57,189 bases of DNA from Lachnospiraceae bacterium (GCA_022510705.1 JAFLSX010000008.1:1-57189); one strand, 5' to 3'. Counted from the first letter of the stretch, positions 25,829-35,610 are shown. Made by a program: numbers and translations. Notes: a model not told the origin generated them from the sequence alone.

Positions 25829-26766
25829 CTTACCAACCCCTTTTTATAAATATCTCTAATTTCAGGACGTCCGTTATTTTTATGTAGTACAACATATCTG
25901 GAAAACAGTCCCTCTGAAATAAGTTCCTGCATAAATGCCTTTTTTTCAAGGTCCTGCGGTCCGCTGCCATGTACGGTGGCCAATAATTTACATCCGCAAG
26001 ATGCTACCCGCCGCATGGCCTGTACATCTTCCATACCGCCCAGCTCATCAATCGCCACGACCTGGGGGGCCATGGAACGGATCAACATCATCATTCCGTA
26101 TATCTTGGGACAGGCATCCAGTACATCCGTCCTGATCCCCACATCGTTCTGCGCAACCCCCATATAACTGCCGGCAATTTCGGAACGCTCATCCACCACA
26201 CCTACCGTCATACCCTCCGCATAAGAGCTGCCGTCGGATACCTGACGGATAATATCCCGTAATAGGGTTGTCTTTCCGCAGCCCGGCGGAGATATTAACA
26301 GGGTGTTACAGAGACTGCCGTCTTCATAGAGATAAGGCATCAGTGCATCTGCACTTCCCAGGCACTCATGGGCAATCCTGATATTTAAGCTGGCAATATT
26401 CTTAAGGGTCCTCACCCGCCCGTTCTTTTCTATCACAACCTGTCCGGCCACGCCGATTCTGTGACCACCCGGCACAGTCAAAAAGCCCTGTTTTACCTCG
26501 TCTTCATAAGCATAGGGCGAATCGTGGCATATCTGAGCCCAGATATCTTCCAATTCCCCATTATTCAACAGATAGGCATCCCCGACCGACTTTGTCAATC
26601 TCCCCTGCCCGTCCAGGAAATATTCTCCCTCATGAAACCTGACAATAACGGGCTTGCCTATCCTGAGCCGGACTTCTTCCAACCTATGATATTCTTTGAC
26701 TGCCTGTCCCCAAAACTGCCGGAAATATACCGGAAATAAATAGTAAAAGCTGTCCCAATTTTCCAA
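25816..26766 (-). CDS. spoIIIAA: Stage III sporulation protein AA (secretion-type ATPase)
   Basis: GspE/VirB11-like ATPase energising the SpoIIIA channel. Walker A PPGCGKTTLLRDI, an Asp-box VGVVDERSEIAG, Walker B VVAIDELGG and a late ATVHG sensor are visible. I choose TTG at 26766 because GGAGGGGAG lies just before it, giving 316 aa, near the usual ~307. The open frame extends to 26856 without a good site. First gene of the operon; a sigma-E-type promoter was not clearly readable. Confidence 0.95.
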   Translation of the reverse strand: MENWDSFYYLFPVYFRQFWGQAVKEYHRLEEVRLRIGKPVIVRFHEGEYFLDGQGRLTKSVGDAYLLNNGELEDIWAQICHDSPYAYEDEVKQGFLTVPGGHRIGVAGQVVIEKNGRVRTLKNIASLNIRIAHECLGSADALMPYLYEDGSLCNTLLISPPGCGKTTLLRDIIRQVSDGSSYAEGMTVGVVDERSEIAGSYMGVAQNDVGIRTDVLDACPKIYGMMMLIRSMAPQVVAIDELGGMEDVQAMRRVASCGCKLLATVHGSGPQDLEKKAFMQELISEGLFSRYVVLHKNNGRPEIRDIYKKGLVRCCG

Positions 26767-26835
26767 AGACTCCCCTCCTTGCTTAACACTAATATATGGC
26801 GCTTTAAAAGAAAAAGAACCAAAAAATCCCGGGCA

Positions 26836-26870
26836 CAAAAAAAAGGCACTGCACATAAAGTGCAGCGCCT
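26836..26870 (-). terminator. Terminator of the lipoprotein gene
   Basis: The stem aggc(a)ctgcac / gtgcag(c)gcct (26844-26870) is followed on the minus strand by eight U. It separates the lipoprotein gene from spoIIIA. Confidence 0.9.
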
Positions 26871-26914
26871 CTCCTTAAGATGCGTAGTATATATAGGAAT
26901 TATTACGTGGAAGC

Positions 26915-27547
26915 TTATTCAGCCCAGCCTTGGAACATTACCCAGTCATCATCATAGGTAAAATGATACAGATACATGGCACCGACCTCTTCATAGTCAT
27001 CCAAGTATACAGAAAGAATGGCAACTTCATCATAATCGTCTAAGTCAGCTTCACAGAACCATACACTCATAAACTCTTCATCCGTCATGGCTTTCCATGA
27101 TCCGCCGTCCTTATACCATCCTAAATCCAGCCATAGAGTTTTTACATCTATAGTTTTGTCATTATACATATCGGAAGTTTCCTGATTGGTATAGTAATCC
27201 AGATAGGTATAACTATCATAAGTAATGAGTTCCCATACTGCATAACCGTATTTGATGTTATAAAGCTTCTTGTAATCGTCCAGACTCATACCGATTTCCA
27301 GACCTCTGGAGGTTGCAAACGTTTCTTCATACGATTTGTAATCATCAACAAACATACCATAATATTCTGTATATTCCCCTATTTCATCCTCGTCAACAAA
27401 AATAATATGGTTAAGTTCAACCTCGATATCCTCAGAACCCTTAAACACCAATTCATCATCTGAAAAACCAGCTTTAGAGTTCCCACAGGCGGTCAGACTT
27501 AAGACCATCATAGTACCCAACAATACTGCCAACAGCTTCTTTTTCAT
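26915..27547 (-). CDS. Putative lipoprotein, acidic, unknown function
   Basis: 210 aa with a lipoprotein signal peptide ending in LTAC (C21 lipidated). The mature part is very acidic and rich in Tyr, Trp and Asp, for example TEYYGMFVDDYKSYEE and YTYLDYYTNQETSDMY. No family recognised. GAGGAGG precedes the ATG. It lies 53 bp downstream of pnp with no terminator seen between them and has its own terminator after it. Surface-exposed role is inferred from the lipobox. Confidence 0.65.
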   Translation of the reverse strand: MKKKLLAVLLGTMMVLSLTACGNSKAGFSDDELVFKGSEDIEVELNHIIFVDEDEIGEYTEYYGMFVDDYKSYEETFATSRGLEIGMSLDDYKKLYNIKYGYAVWELITYDSYTYLDYYTNQETSDMYNDKTIDVKTLWLDLGWYKDGGSWKAMTDEEFMSVWFCEADLDDYDEVAILSVYLDDYEEVGAMYLYHFTYDDDWVMFQGWAE

Positions 27548-27600
27548 TTCTTGTGCCTCCTCGTAGGAAATTAACTATAGCTATATATTTCTATATTTAT

Positions 27601-29691
27601 TTACTGCTGTGCAACATCTTTCATAGAAAAGCTGATTCTGCCCATCTTATCCTTACCCAGGCAGACAACGGTTACCACATCTCCTAAGGTCAGTACATCT
27701 TCTACATGGGCGATTCTCTCACGGGCGATCTTGGAAATATGTACCATTCCTTCTTTACCCGGTGCAAACTCCAAGAATGCGCCAAACTCTTTGATGCTTA
27801 CTACTTTACCTTTAAAGATCTGACCTTCCTCAAAATCAGTAACAATGATCTTGATCATCTCCACAGCCTTATCCATCATAGCCTGGTCGGTTCCGCAAAC
27901 GGATACCTTACCATCATCGGTAATATCGATCTTCACGCCGGTACGGGCAATGATCTCGTTGATGGTCTTACCTCTCTGTCCAACCACATCACCGATCTTC
28001 TCGGGATCGATCTGAATAGAGATAATCTTAGGTGCATAAGGGCCAACCTCCGGTCTGGGTTCGGAAATGGCGGGCTTCATACAGGTATCCATAATAAATA
28101 ATCTGGCTTCACGGCATCTTGCAATAGCGCCCTCCACAATGGGTCTGGTCAGACCGTGAATCTTAATATCCATCTGGATCGCGGTAATACCCTCGGTAGT
28201 ACCGGTCACTTTAAAGTCCATATCACCGAAGAAGTCCTCTAAGCCCTGGATATCGGTAAGCAGTACAAAATCATCATCGGTATCTCCCGTTACAAGACCG
28301 CAGGAAATACCTGCTACCATCTTCTTAATGGGAACACCTGCTGCCATCAGGGACATACAGGAGGAACAGGTGGATGCCATGGAAGTGGAACCGTTGGACT
28401 CAAAGGTCTCAGATACACTGCGGATAGCATAGGGGAATTCCTCTTCGGAAGGCAACACGGGAATCAAAGCTCTCTCTGCCAATGCACCGTGACCGATCTC
28501 TCTTCTTCCGGGACCTCTGGAAACCTTGGTCTCTCCTACGGAATAGGAAGGGAAATTGTACTGATGCATATATCTCTTGGAAGTCTCGTTATCATCCAGA
28601 CCGTCAATCCTCTGCGCCTCGGAAAGGGGCGCTAAGGTAACCACATTACAGATCTGGGTCTGGCCTCTGGTAAACATAGCGGAACCGTGTACACGGGGAA
28701 TGATATCCACCTCTGCGGCCAGCGGACGAATCTGAGTAATCTCACGTCCATCAGGACGCTTATGATCCTTTAAGATCATCTTGCGGACAGTCTTTTTCTC
28801 GTACTGATAAACCGCTTCGCCAAGCACTGCCAGCCATTCTTCGTTCTCTGCAAAAGCAGCTTCTAACTTCTCAGTAATCTCCTTGATATTGCCTTCTCTG
28901 GTCTGCTTGTCATCGGTGAATACGGCAACCTCCATCTCCTCGGGAGGCACGATTTCCTTAATAGCCGCAAACATCTCTTCGGGAATCGCACAGCTGGTAT
29001 ACTCATGCTTCGGCTTTCCTACCTCTGCCACGATACCGTCAATAAAGGCAATAATGGTCTGGTTGATCTCATGAGCCTTATAGATGGCTTCCAGCATTTT
29101 ATCTTCCGGAACCTCATTGGCACCGGCTTCGATCATGATGACCTTTTCCTTTGTAGATGCCACGGTCAGGTTTAAGTCTCCCACCTTCCACTGCTCCTGG
29201 GAAGGGTTAACGATAAGCTCTCCGTCGATCATACCCATCTGCGTCATAGCGCAGGGACCGTCAAAGGGAATATCGGAAATACAGGTTGCGATCGCAGCGC
29301 CCAGCATAGCCACTAGCTCTGGACGGCACTCGGGATCCACGCTCATAACCATATTGTTTAAAGTAACGTCATTGCGATAGTCCTTAGGGAATAAAGGACG
29401 CATGGGTCTGTCGATGACACGGCTGGTCAGGACAGCATTTTCACTGGCCTTACCCTCTCTTTTGTTAAAACCGCCGGGAATCTTGCCCACGGCATATAAC
29501 TTTTCTTCATACTCCACACTCAAAGGGAAGAAATCAATTCCGTCCCTGGGCTTGTCCGATGCAGTGGCACAGGAAAGTACCGTCGTATCTCCATAGTGCA
29601 TAAATGCACATCCGTTGGCCTGTTTGCCGACTCTGCCGATATCCACACTCAAAGTCCGGCCGGCCAGTTCCATTGAATAAGTCTTATACAT
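27601..29691 (-). CDS. pnp: Polyribonucleotide nucleotidyltransferase (PNPase)
   Basis: Phosphorolytic 3'-5' exoribonuclease. Two RNase PH domains (about 1-210 and 305-530, the second starting RPDGREITQIRPL), then a KH domain (GQRGKTINEIIARTGVKIDI) and a C-terminal S1 domain (GKVVSIKEFGAFLEF). 696 aa. Start at 29691 chosen for GAGAGGAAGT upstream. It follows rpsO as in most bacteria, with a structured leader between. Confidence 0.97.
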   Translation of the reverse strand: MYKTYSMELAGRTLSVDIGRVGKQANGCAFMHYGDTTVLSCATASDKPRDGIDFFPLSVEYEEKLYAVGKIPGGFNKREGKASENAVLTSRVIDRPMRPLFPKDYRNDVTLNNMVMSVDPECRPELVAMLGAAIATCISDIPFDGPCAMTQMGMIDGELIVNPSQEQWKVGDLNLTVASTKEKVIMIEAGANEVPEDKMLEAIYKAHEINQTIIAFIDGIVAEVGKPKHEYTSCAIPEEMFAAIKEIVPPEEMEVAVFTDDKQTREGNIKEITEKLEAAFAENEEWLAVLGEAVYQYEKKTVRKMILKDHKRPDGREITQIRPLAAEVDIIPRVHGSAMFTRGQTQICNVVTLAPLSEAQRIDGLDDNETSKRYMHQYNFPSYSVGETKVSRGPGRREIGHGALAERALIPVLPSEEEFPYAIRSVSETFESNGSTSMASTCSSCMSLMAAGVPIKKMVAGISCGLVTGDTDDDFVLLTDIQGLEDFFGDMDFKVTGTTEGITAIQMDIKIHGLTRPIVEGAIARCREARLFIMDTCMKPAISEPRPEVGPYAPKIISIQIDPEKIGDVVGQRGKTINEIIARTGVKIDITDDGKVSVCGTDQAMMDKAVEMIKIIVTDFEEGQIFKGKVVSIKEFGAFLEFAPGKEGMVHISKIARERIAHVEDVLTLGDVVTVVCLGKDKMGRISFSMKDVAQQ

Positions 29692-29705
29692 ACTTCCTCT
29701 CATTC

Positions 29706-29845
29706 TGCCGCATAAGCGGCTTTACATCATGAACTTCGGGTAAACCACCGAAACCACTGAAAAAAACACCTGTTATCATTACTAAGCTATCCTTTTCAGC
29801 AATCTCGGTATTTTTGCTTACCCGAAGAGTTTACGGGTGACAACA
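29706..29845 (-). promoter_or_regulatory. Structured pnp leader with inverted repeats
   Basis: The 10-bp arms cttcgggtaa (29734-29743) and ttacccgaag (29818-29827) are exact complements 74 nt apart, and gccgc-ttat-gcggc (about 29708-29721) forms a hairpin just before the ribosome binding site. E. coli pnp is autoregulated through an RNase III-cut leader stem; a similar role here is inference. Confidence 0.45.
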
Positions 29846-29882
29846 TAAAAGCGGAGAGGCCGATATATTCGACACACTCCGC
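29846..29882 (-). terminator. Terminator after rpsO
   Basis: The stem gcggag / ctccgc (29851-29856 with 29877-29882), with partial inner pairing, is followed by UUUU on the minus strand directly after the rpsO stop. Confidence 0.65.
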
Positions 29883-29894
29883 CCTTTTTTGGAA

Positions 29895-30161
29895 TTACTT
29901 TCTGATTCCCAATCTGCTGATGATAGAACGATATCTCTCGATATCCTTGCTCTTTAAATAGTCCAGCAGACCGCGTCTCTGTCCAACCATCTTTAACAGA
30001 CCTCTGTTGGAATGGTGATCCTTAGGATTCTGCTTCATATGCTCGGTCAATTCCTTGATTCTCTCAGTCAGTACTGCAATCTGTACTTCAGGTGAACCGG
30101 TATCACCGGGCTTGGTTGCATACTCGTTAATAATCGCATTTTTCTTTTCTTTGGAAATCAT
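29895..30161 (-). CDS. rpsO: 30S ribosomal protein S15
   Basis: 88 aa with the conserved [40 protein letters not shown] and C-terminal RLGIRK. Binds 16S rRNA helix 22 junction. Start at 30161 set by AAGGAGG; the open frame continues to 30194 without a site. S15 often represses its own mRNA; its leader here is GC-rich and foldable. Confidence 0.97.
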   Translation of the reverse strand: MISKEKKNAIINEYATKPGDTGSPEVQIAVLTERIKELTEHMKQNPKDHHSNRGLLKMVGQRRGLLDYLKSKDIERYRSIISRLGIRK

Positions 30162-30248
30162 GTTAAATCCTCCTTTTCTTAAACCGCCTGACACCAGGGC
30201 ACGGTCGGAGTGTCCTGCACCCGAGCATCGGCTAAACCATACTTATTG
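30162..30248 (-). promoter_or_regulatory. Candidate S15 autoregulatory leader
   Basis: The roughly 85-nt transcribed leader of rpsO contains pairing segments gcc...ggc and ggacac...gtgtc that can build nested stems just before the ribosome binding site. Several unrelated S15 leader RNAs are known in other phyla; this one matches none by eye. Confidence 0.35.
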
Positions 30249-30277
30249 AGAATACCATAAAAGTATGGATTTGTAAA
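30249..30277 (-). promoter_or_regulatory. rpsO promoter
   Basis: The minus strand shows TTTACA (30277-30272), 17 bp, then TATTCT (30254-30249). The short palindrome ccata-aaag-tatgg falls in the spacer. Confidence 0.6.
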
Positions 30278-30285
30278 TAACTATT

Positions 30286-31392
30286 TTATTCCCGGTTTTC
30301 TGCAGTTCCTGCTGCATATTTTGCGGCCTGTTCGGCAATCAGTGCCTCATCCTCAAAATAGTTGATACGCATGGCAGCCTTCACCTGCTCCATGGTAGAA
30401 GCAGCCTCCTCTCTTGCCACTTCGCAGCCCTTCTTTAAGATTTCATAGATATCGGGAATCTGTTTCTCCAGTTCCTTTCTGCGGGTACGGATGGGATCCA
30501 ATTCCTCCTGCATGATGGAGTTTAGGAACTTCTTCACCTTTACATCACCCAGACCGCCTCTCTGATAATGACCTTTTAACTCGTCCAAATTGGCATACTC
30601 AGGTAAATATCTCTCAAAATGATCCTGTCTGCAGAAGGCGTCTAAATAGGTAAATACCGTGTTTCCCTCTAAGGAACCGGGGTCTGTGATCTTTAAGTGA
30701 TTGGGATCCGTAAACATACTCATGATTTTTGCCCGTACCTCATCCGCGGAATCGGAAAGATAGATGCAGTTGCCCAAGGACTTGCTCATTTTGGCTTTGC
30801 CGTCAGTACCGGGCAGTCTGCTGCAAACCTCATTCTTTGGAAGCAGTGCTTCCGGCTCTACCAGAGTTTCTCCGTAAACTGCATTGAATTTCCTGACAAT
30901 TTCACGGCACTGCTCTATCATGGGCAGCTGATCCTCTCCCACGGGTACCGTTGTTGCCTTAAAAGCAGTAATATCGGAGGCCTGACTGATGGGGTAAGTA
31001 AAAAAGCCCACCGGAATGCTGGTTTCAAAATTACGCAGCTGAATCTCGGACTTCACGGTAGGATTGCGCTGCAGTCTGGAAACAGTCACCAAATTCATGT
31101 AATAGAAAGACAGCTCAGCCAGTTCCTGAATCTGGGACTGGATAAAGAGTGTGGACTTTTCCGGCTCTAAGCCACAGGATAAGTAGTCCAAAGCCACCTC
31201 GATAATGTTCTGACGCACCTTTTCCGGATTGTCCGCATTGTCCGTCAGAGCCTGTGCATCCGCTATCATAATAAAAATCTTATCGAATTCTCCGGAATTC
31301 TGCAGTTCCACTCTTCTCTTTAGGGAACCTACGTAATGCCCCACATGGAGTCTTCCTGTAGGACGGTCCCCTGTCAAAATAATCTTACTCAT
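30286..31392 (-). CDS. trpS: Tryptophanyl-tRNA synthetase
   Basis: Class I synthetase; HIGH-like motif [13 protein letters not shown] near the N-terminus and KMSKS in [34 protein letters not shown] is the typical Trp/ATP-site region. 368 aa, slightly longer than the ~330 typical, with a C-terminal helical tail. No T-box is seen; it starts 33 bp after the rubrerythrin stop. Confidence 0.96.
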   Translation of the reverse strand: MSKIILTGDRPTGRLHVGHYVGSLKRRVELQNSGEFDKIFIMIADAQALTDNADNPEKVRQNIIEVALDYLSCGLEPEKSTLFIQSQIQELAELSFYYMNLVTVSRLQRNPTVKSEIQLRNFETSIPVGFFTYPISQASDITAFKATTVPVGEDQLPMIEQCREIVRKFNAVYGETLVEPEALLPKNEVCSRLPGTDGKAKMSKSLGNCIYLSDSADEVRAKIMSMFTDPNHLKITDPGSLEGNTVFTYLDAFCRQDHFERYLPEYANLDELKGHYQRGGLGDVKVKKFLNSIMQEELDPIRTRRKELEKQIPDIYEILKKGCEVAREEAASTMEQVKAAMRINYFEDEALIAEQAAKYAAGTAENRE

Positions 31393-31425
31393 GTCAGTCC
31401 TTCTCCTGTCACGCTTTTATAAGCT

Positions 31426-31968
31426 TTAATAATTTTCGGCCTTCACCTGGAAGTAGCTCTGAGGATGATTGCATACGGGGCATACCTCGGGAGCCTTCTT
31501 GCCCACACAGATGTGTCCGCAGTTTGCACACTGCCAAACCACATCGCCGTCTTTGGAGAATACCAGATCTCCCTCTATGTTCGCAAGCAGCTTCTTATAT
31601 CTTTCCTCATGTTCTTTCTCAATTGCTGCAACAGCTTCAAAAAGCCATGCGATTTCTTCAAAGCCTTCTTCCCTTGCTTCCTTTGCAAAAGTGGGATACA
31701 TCTCGGTCCACTCATAGTTCTCGCCGCCTGCTGCTTCTTTTAAATTGGTGACGGTATCACTTACAGAACCACCGTTTAACAGCTTATACCACAGCTTTGC
31801 ATGCTCTTTTTCATTGTTGGCAGTTTCCTCAAAAATAGCTGCCATCTGCACATAGCCGTCCTTCTTAGCTTTGCTGGCAAAATAGGTGTACTTATTTCTT
31901 GCCTGAGATTCTCCCGCAAATGCTGCCTGCAGATTTGCCTCTGTTTTGGTACCTTTTAAGTCTTTCAT
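31426..31968 (-). CDS. rbr: Rubrerythrin
   Basis: Peroxide-reducing non-haem diiron protein of anaerobes. N-terminal four-helix diiron domain with Glu ligands in [14 protein letters not shown] and [14 protein letters not shown], and a second EE pair in the [13 protein letters not shown] segment. The C-terminal rubredoxin domain has CANCGHIC and CPVC. 180 aa. Its promoter carries a palindrome of the PerR/Fur type, matching an oxidative stress role. Confidence 0.96.
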   Translation of the reverse strand: MKDLKGTKTEANLQAAFAGESQARNKYTYFASKAKKDGYVQMAAIFEETANNEKEHAKLWYKLLNGGSVSDTVTNLKEAAGGENYEWTEMYPTFAKEAREEGFEEIAWLFEAVAAIEKEHEERYKKLLANIEGDLVFSKDGDVVWQCANCGHICVGKKAPEVCPVCNHPQSYFQVKAENY

Positions 31969-31993
31969 ATACTTTCCTCCTCCTAAATTAATC

Positions 31994-32045
31994 AGTAATG
32001 ATTACTATTTTTGAATAAAATATCATTATCACTGTGCTTTGTCAA
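31994..32045 (-). promoter_or_regulatory. Rubrerythrin promoter with PerR/Fur-like operator
   Basis: The minus strand shows TTGACA (32045-32040), 17 bp, TATTTT (32022-32017). Just downstream is a 13-bp palindrome agtaat-g-attact (31994-32006); gataatgat in the spacer resembles half of a Fur/PerR box. Confidence 0.6.
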
Positions 32046-33876
32046 CTAAATTCCGTAATTTTAGATTCCATTTCCGCAAGAGCTCTTCATCCATCTTCAG
32101 CACTTCTCTATCGTAGGTAAAGAGGCCGTTCATTTCCTCCTCCACATCGGAAAGCTGAGTGTAGACGGTTGCACTGATACCGCCCTCTACCGCCGGTAGA
32201 ACCGTAGCAGAGATCAACTCCTCATAAGCCTGCTCCAATTCCTGCTTAGTCTCACAGGTACGGTAGCCATACAACTTATTGTGGCAGGTGTGTCCCTCCA
32301 CTCTCTGCGCATATCCGCCAAACTCCGACAGGGCAAGGGCCCTGTTCGCTTCCTGTTTATAGCGCAGCTTTAAAAAATAATGATGCAGACTCTTGATATC
32401 TCCGCCGCCCATATCAAACCAGCCGCTGGCCTGATCCACCAGCACACCGCTATGCAATTCCTGAATCAGTGCGGTCATCCGATTGGTATCAAACTGCCCC
32501 CATCCTTCGTTAAAAGGAACAATACAACAGACGGAGGGATGGTTTTTCATTCGGCACACCAGTTCCCGCAGTTCTTCTTCATATTCCTCTCTGCCGGCCT
32601 TATCCTGTCTGGAGAGCAGGAAGCGGTGCTTATCCGAAAGCCTGATACCCAGCCCCTGAAACAATGTGGCCAGATAGGTCACATAGAAGCGCTTGGGTTT
32701 GCGGCCGCCGCTTACCATGTCCTGCCAAACCAACATCCCCAGCCTGTCACAGTGATAGTACCAGCGCTCCGGCTCCACTTTCACGTGCTTACGCAGCATA
32801 TTGAAACCCAATTCCTTCATGGTTTCAATATCATAGAGCATAGCCTCCTCTGTCGGCGGCGTATACAGGCTTTCGGGCCAGTAACCTTGATCCAATACAC
32901 CCACCTGCATATAGGGACGGTTATTTAAAAACAGACGTTGAATGCCCTGTTTATCAATATCTACATGTATCTTGCGCATGGCAAAATAACTCTCCACCCG
33001 GTCCCTTTCCTCATTCTGTTCGTATAAAGCCACTGAAACTCTGTATAAATAAGGTTCTTCCGGACTCCAAGGCCGAAAACCGGGGAGGGGAATGCGAATA
33101 TTTTCATTTGCAGAAAACCGATATGTTCCATACTCACCGCTGAGGAAGGATATCTCTATACTACGGGCATTCTCCTTACCTTCTCCTCCTAAAGGAGAAG
33201 CCATATTCACCTGAAGCCCCATTTCCCCTTCATCATAGAAAGTCTCCCAGCTTACTCCTGCTATATATACAGGAGGTACCGCCTCCATCCATACCGACTG
33301 CCAAATGCCACCGGTAGCAGAATAATACATACCGCCGGGTTTCAAGGTCTGCTTTCCTACACTGTGATAGGAAGTATCTGAGGCATCCTCTGCTAAAACT
33401 CCGATCTCACAGCCATCTTCCCTCTTGATGAAATCCGTGATATCAAAGCAGAAAGGAAGATAACCGCCTCTGTGCGTACCCGCAAGAGCACCATCCACGT
33501 AGACTTCACATCGTTCATCCACGGCCCCAAAATGCAAAAGCATTCTATAACCTTTTTTCAATCGCAGCCTTGCAATGGCTGTAAAGACCACATCTCTTTC
33601 ATACCACAGATACCAACCGGGCAGAAGTTTTCTTTCCACGCCTGAAAGACGGGTTTCCGGTGCAAAAGGTACTAAAATCTCTCCCTCCGTCGCCGTCGGT
33701 CTTTTCTTCTCCTGTACGAAAGCATATCTCCAAAACCCGTTTAAACACTGCCAATGCTCTCTTTGCATGGTAGGTCTGGGATACTCGTTCCATATTCTAT
33801 TTTTATCGGGGGCATTTTTTACGAGCGCTCCCCATTTTGTTGTCAAATTAACCGCATCTGCCTTCTTTTTTGGCAA
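32029..33876 (-). CDS. Glycoside hydrolase family 2 protein
   Basis: 615 aa. Jelly-roll sugar-binding domain (with YVDGALAGTHRGGYLPFCFDIT), an immunoglobulin-like domain, then a TIM barrel with acid/base Glu in IVPFNEGWGQFD and nucleophile Glu in ALSEFGGYAQ. GH2 covers beta-galactosidase, beta-glucuronidase and beta-mannosidase; substrate cannot be fixed from sequence. No signal peptide, so it acts in the cytosol on imported glycosides. Start TTG at 33876 overlaps plsC by 29 bp; GAGAGG stands about 10 nt before. No sugar transporter is adjacent. Confidence 0.88.
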   Translation of the reverse strand: MPKKKADAVNLTTKWGALVKNAPDKNRIWNEYPRPTMQREHWQCLNGFWRYAFVQEKKRPTATEGEILVPFAPETRLSGVERKLLPGWYLWYERDVVFTAIARLRLKKGYRMLLHFGAVDERCEVYVDGALAGTHRGGYLPFCFDITDFIKREDGCEIGVLAEDASDTSYHSVGKQTLKPGGMYYSATGGIWQSVWMEAVPPVYIAGVSWETFYDEGEMGLQVNMASPLGGEGKENARSIEISFLSGEYGTYRFSANENIRIPLPGFRPWSPEEPYLYRVSVALYEQNEERDRVESYFAMRKIHVDIDKQGIQRLFLNNRPYMQVGVLDQGYWPESLYTPPTEEAMLYDIETMKELGFNMLRKHVKVEPERWYYHCDRLGMLVWQDMVSGGRKPKRFYVTYLATLFQGLGIRLSDKHRFLLSRQDKAGREEYEEELRELVCRMKNHPSVCCIVPFNEGWGQFDTNRMTALIQELHSGVLVDQASGWFDMGGGDIKSLHHYFLKLRYKQEANRALALSEFGGYAQRVEGHTCHNKLYGYRTCETKQELEQAYEELISATVLPAVEGGISATVYTQLSDVEEEMNGLFTYDREVLKMDEELLRKWNLKLRNLVDKAQ

Positions 33877-34579
33877 TTTCTTTCATCCTCTCTTCTATTC
33901 TGTCACGCACAATATCCCTTATCTCTGCAGTTTTCTTTCCTTGATAGTGTTCAAAGGGAATTGCTTCCAGAAAGTGTACCTGCGTTGTTACCTTCTTTAA
34001 GCTGTTACAGCCAAAAGGCTTATAAGAATCCCAGATTGCCACCGGCACAATAGGGCAATGCGCTTTCTGCGCACATTTGAAGCTGCCCGCATGGAACTCC
34101 TGCAGCGTATTGTGGTTGTCGGTGTATCCACCCTCCGGAAAGAGCAGATATCTCCGTCCTTCCTTTAATTCTTCCACAATTTCCTGCATAACCCTTACCT
34201 GCTGCCTGGGATCGTTCTTTTTCAGCCGTTTTCCCCTGACCAGTTTGATAAATTCATTGCTGAGGGGCTTTCTTGCCCTTTCATAATCCATGACTACGGC
34301 ACAGGTCGTAGGGTGGGCACCCAGGATTCCCAACGCGTCATAGCGCCCCTGATGATTGGAGTACATCACATATCCTCCGGTCTTGGGCAAACTCTCCATA
34401 CCGTAAACTTCCGTGCTGATCCGTCCCCTCTTTCTGACAATTCCTATTAATTTCTGAGCCAGCATAAAACAAGTTTCCTCACTGTATTTCTCCGGGTGGC
34501 GTGCATAGTGGGTTGCTTTGATAATATAATATACAATGATAGGAAATGCCGTAATAACCAAATAATAAAAACGTACCAT
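33848..34579 (-). CDS. plsC: 1-acyl-sn-glycerol-3-phosphate acyltransferase family protein
   Basis: 243 aa; N-terminal membrane helix (about 3-22), then the NHxxxxD motif N75-H76...D81 in SNHQGRYD and the LLFPEGGYTDN motif. These are the catalytic and glycerol-phosphate binding blocks of PlsC-type enzymes in phospholipid synthesis. It lies 8 bp after apbE. Confidence 0.9.
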   Translation of the reverse strand: MVRFYYLVITAFPIIVYYIIKATHYARHPEKYSEETCFMLAQKLIGIVRKRGRISTEVYGMESLPKTGGYVMYSNHQGRYDALGILGAHPTTCAVVMDYERARKPLSNEFIKLVRGKRLKKNDPRQQVRVMQEIVEELKEGRRYLLFPEGGYTDNHNTLQEFHAGSFKCAQKAHCPIVPVAIWDSYKPFGCNSLKKVTTQVHFLEAIPFEHYQGKKTAEIRDIVRDRIEERMKEIAKKEGRCG

Positions 34580-34587
34580 AAACTCTC

Positions 34588-35610
34588 CTATTCTGCCGTC
34601 TGCCTGAAAATATCTTTTATCCCCTCCGAAAGGTACAGATTTCCTTCTTTGTCCACAAATACTGTTTCCGCGTTAAAATAGGCAGCTAATGCCATCCCTT
34701 CTTCCTGCCCTAACACAAAACAGGCTGTAGAAAGTGCATCGCTCAATGCTCCGCTTTTGGCTATCACGGTGACGCTGCGCAGATTACTCTGAGCCGGATA
34801 ACCGCTTGTGGGATCCAATATATGATGGTATCTGATGCCGTCCACTTCTATATAGCGCTCATAGTCTCCGGAAGTGGAAATATACCACTCTCCTGTCAGG
34901 CTGAAAGTACCCAGCAGCCGGGAAGTATCCTCGGGATTTACGATTCCCACCTGCCAGGGACTGCCGTCCGGCTTCCCCCCGTAGGTAATGACACTTCCTC
35001 CTACCGATATCACCGCACCGGTAATATTCGTCCCTTTTAGATAATCCCCTATTCTGTCACAGGCAATCCCCTTGCCTGCCGCACCCAAATCCAACTGTAT
35101 ACCGCCCTCCAGAGTGATGCAGCCGTCTTTTAGCAAAACTTTATCATAGCCGCTATTCTCCAGTGCCCGGGCAATCTCTTCCTCTGTGGGAATCCGGATT
35201 TCTTCATGATCGGACTGCGCCTGTGCGTCTATATTCCACAAACCTGTCAGGGTGCCCAGTGTAAAATCAAAGGCGCCGCCGCTTTGTTTTGAAACCTCCT
35301 GCAGCAAAAGCAGATCTTCCCACAATTCCTCGGATAAGCTCATCGGAATCCCCGCCTGCGAAGCATTCAGTCCGGCTATTTCCGAGTCTGAAACACGCCA
35401 GGAAAGCGTATCCCTCTCCAGACTTCTAACCAGTTCGGTAATATTTCCCGTTTCATCTTCTCCCGTAGTATAGACGGTCTGATTCAGTACCGTCCCCATA
35501 GCAATATCCGTTGCGGTATAGGAAACCGGCTGCCTGCTGCAGCCGGTCAGTATGCACAAGACCAAAAGCAAAACAATGCTTTTTAAAAAAATCTTCGGAA
35601 TACTCTTCAT
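34588..35610 (-). CDS. apbE: FAD:protein FMN transferase (ApbE lipoprotein)
   Basis: 340 aa lipoprotein with lipobox LTGC (C24). ApbE core: MGTVLNQTVY, SGGAFDFTLGTLTGLWN, LDLGAAGKGIACD, SVGGSVITYGG and DPTSGYPAQSNLRSVTVIA. The enzyme attaches FMN covalently to threonine residues of exported redox proteins, using Mg and FAD. No obvious target with an FMN-binding domain lies in this window. The divergent NusG-II and Gx genes suggest a shared exported-flavin or redox role. Confidence 0.95.
   Translation of the reverse strand: MKSIPKIFLKSIVLLLVLCILTGCSRQPVSYTATDIAMGTVLNQTVYTTGEDETGNITELVRSLERDTLSWRVSDSEIAGLNASQAGIPMSLSEELWEDLLLLQEVSKQSGGAFDFTLGTLTGLWNIDAQAQSDHEEIRIPTEEEIARALENSGYDKVLLKDGCITLEGGIQLDLGAAGKGIACDRIGDYLKGTNITGAVISVGGSVITYGGKPDGSPWQVGIVNPEDTSRLLGTFSLTGEWYISTSGDYERYIEVDGIRYHHILDPTSGYPAQSNLRSVTVIAKSGALSDALSTACFVLGQEEGMALAAYFNAETVFVDKEGNLYLSEGIKDIFRQTAE

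Noticed and set aside
26767..26856. Longer SpoIIIAA beginning at 26856
   Set aside because: The extra 30 residues are hydrophobic, overlap the upstream terminator and lack a ribosome binding site; TTG at 26766 has GGAGGGGAG.
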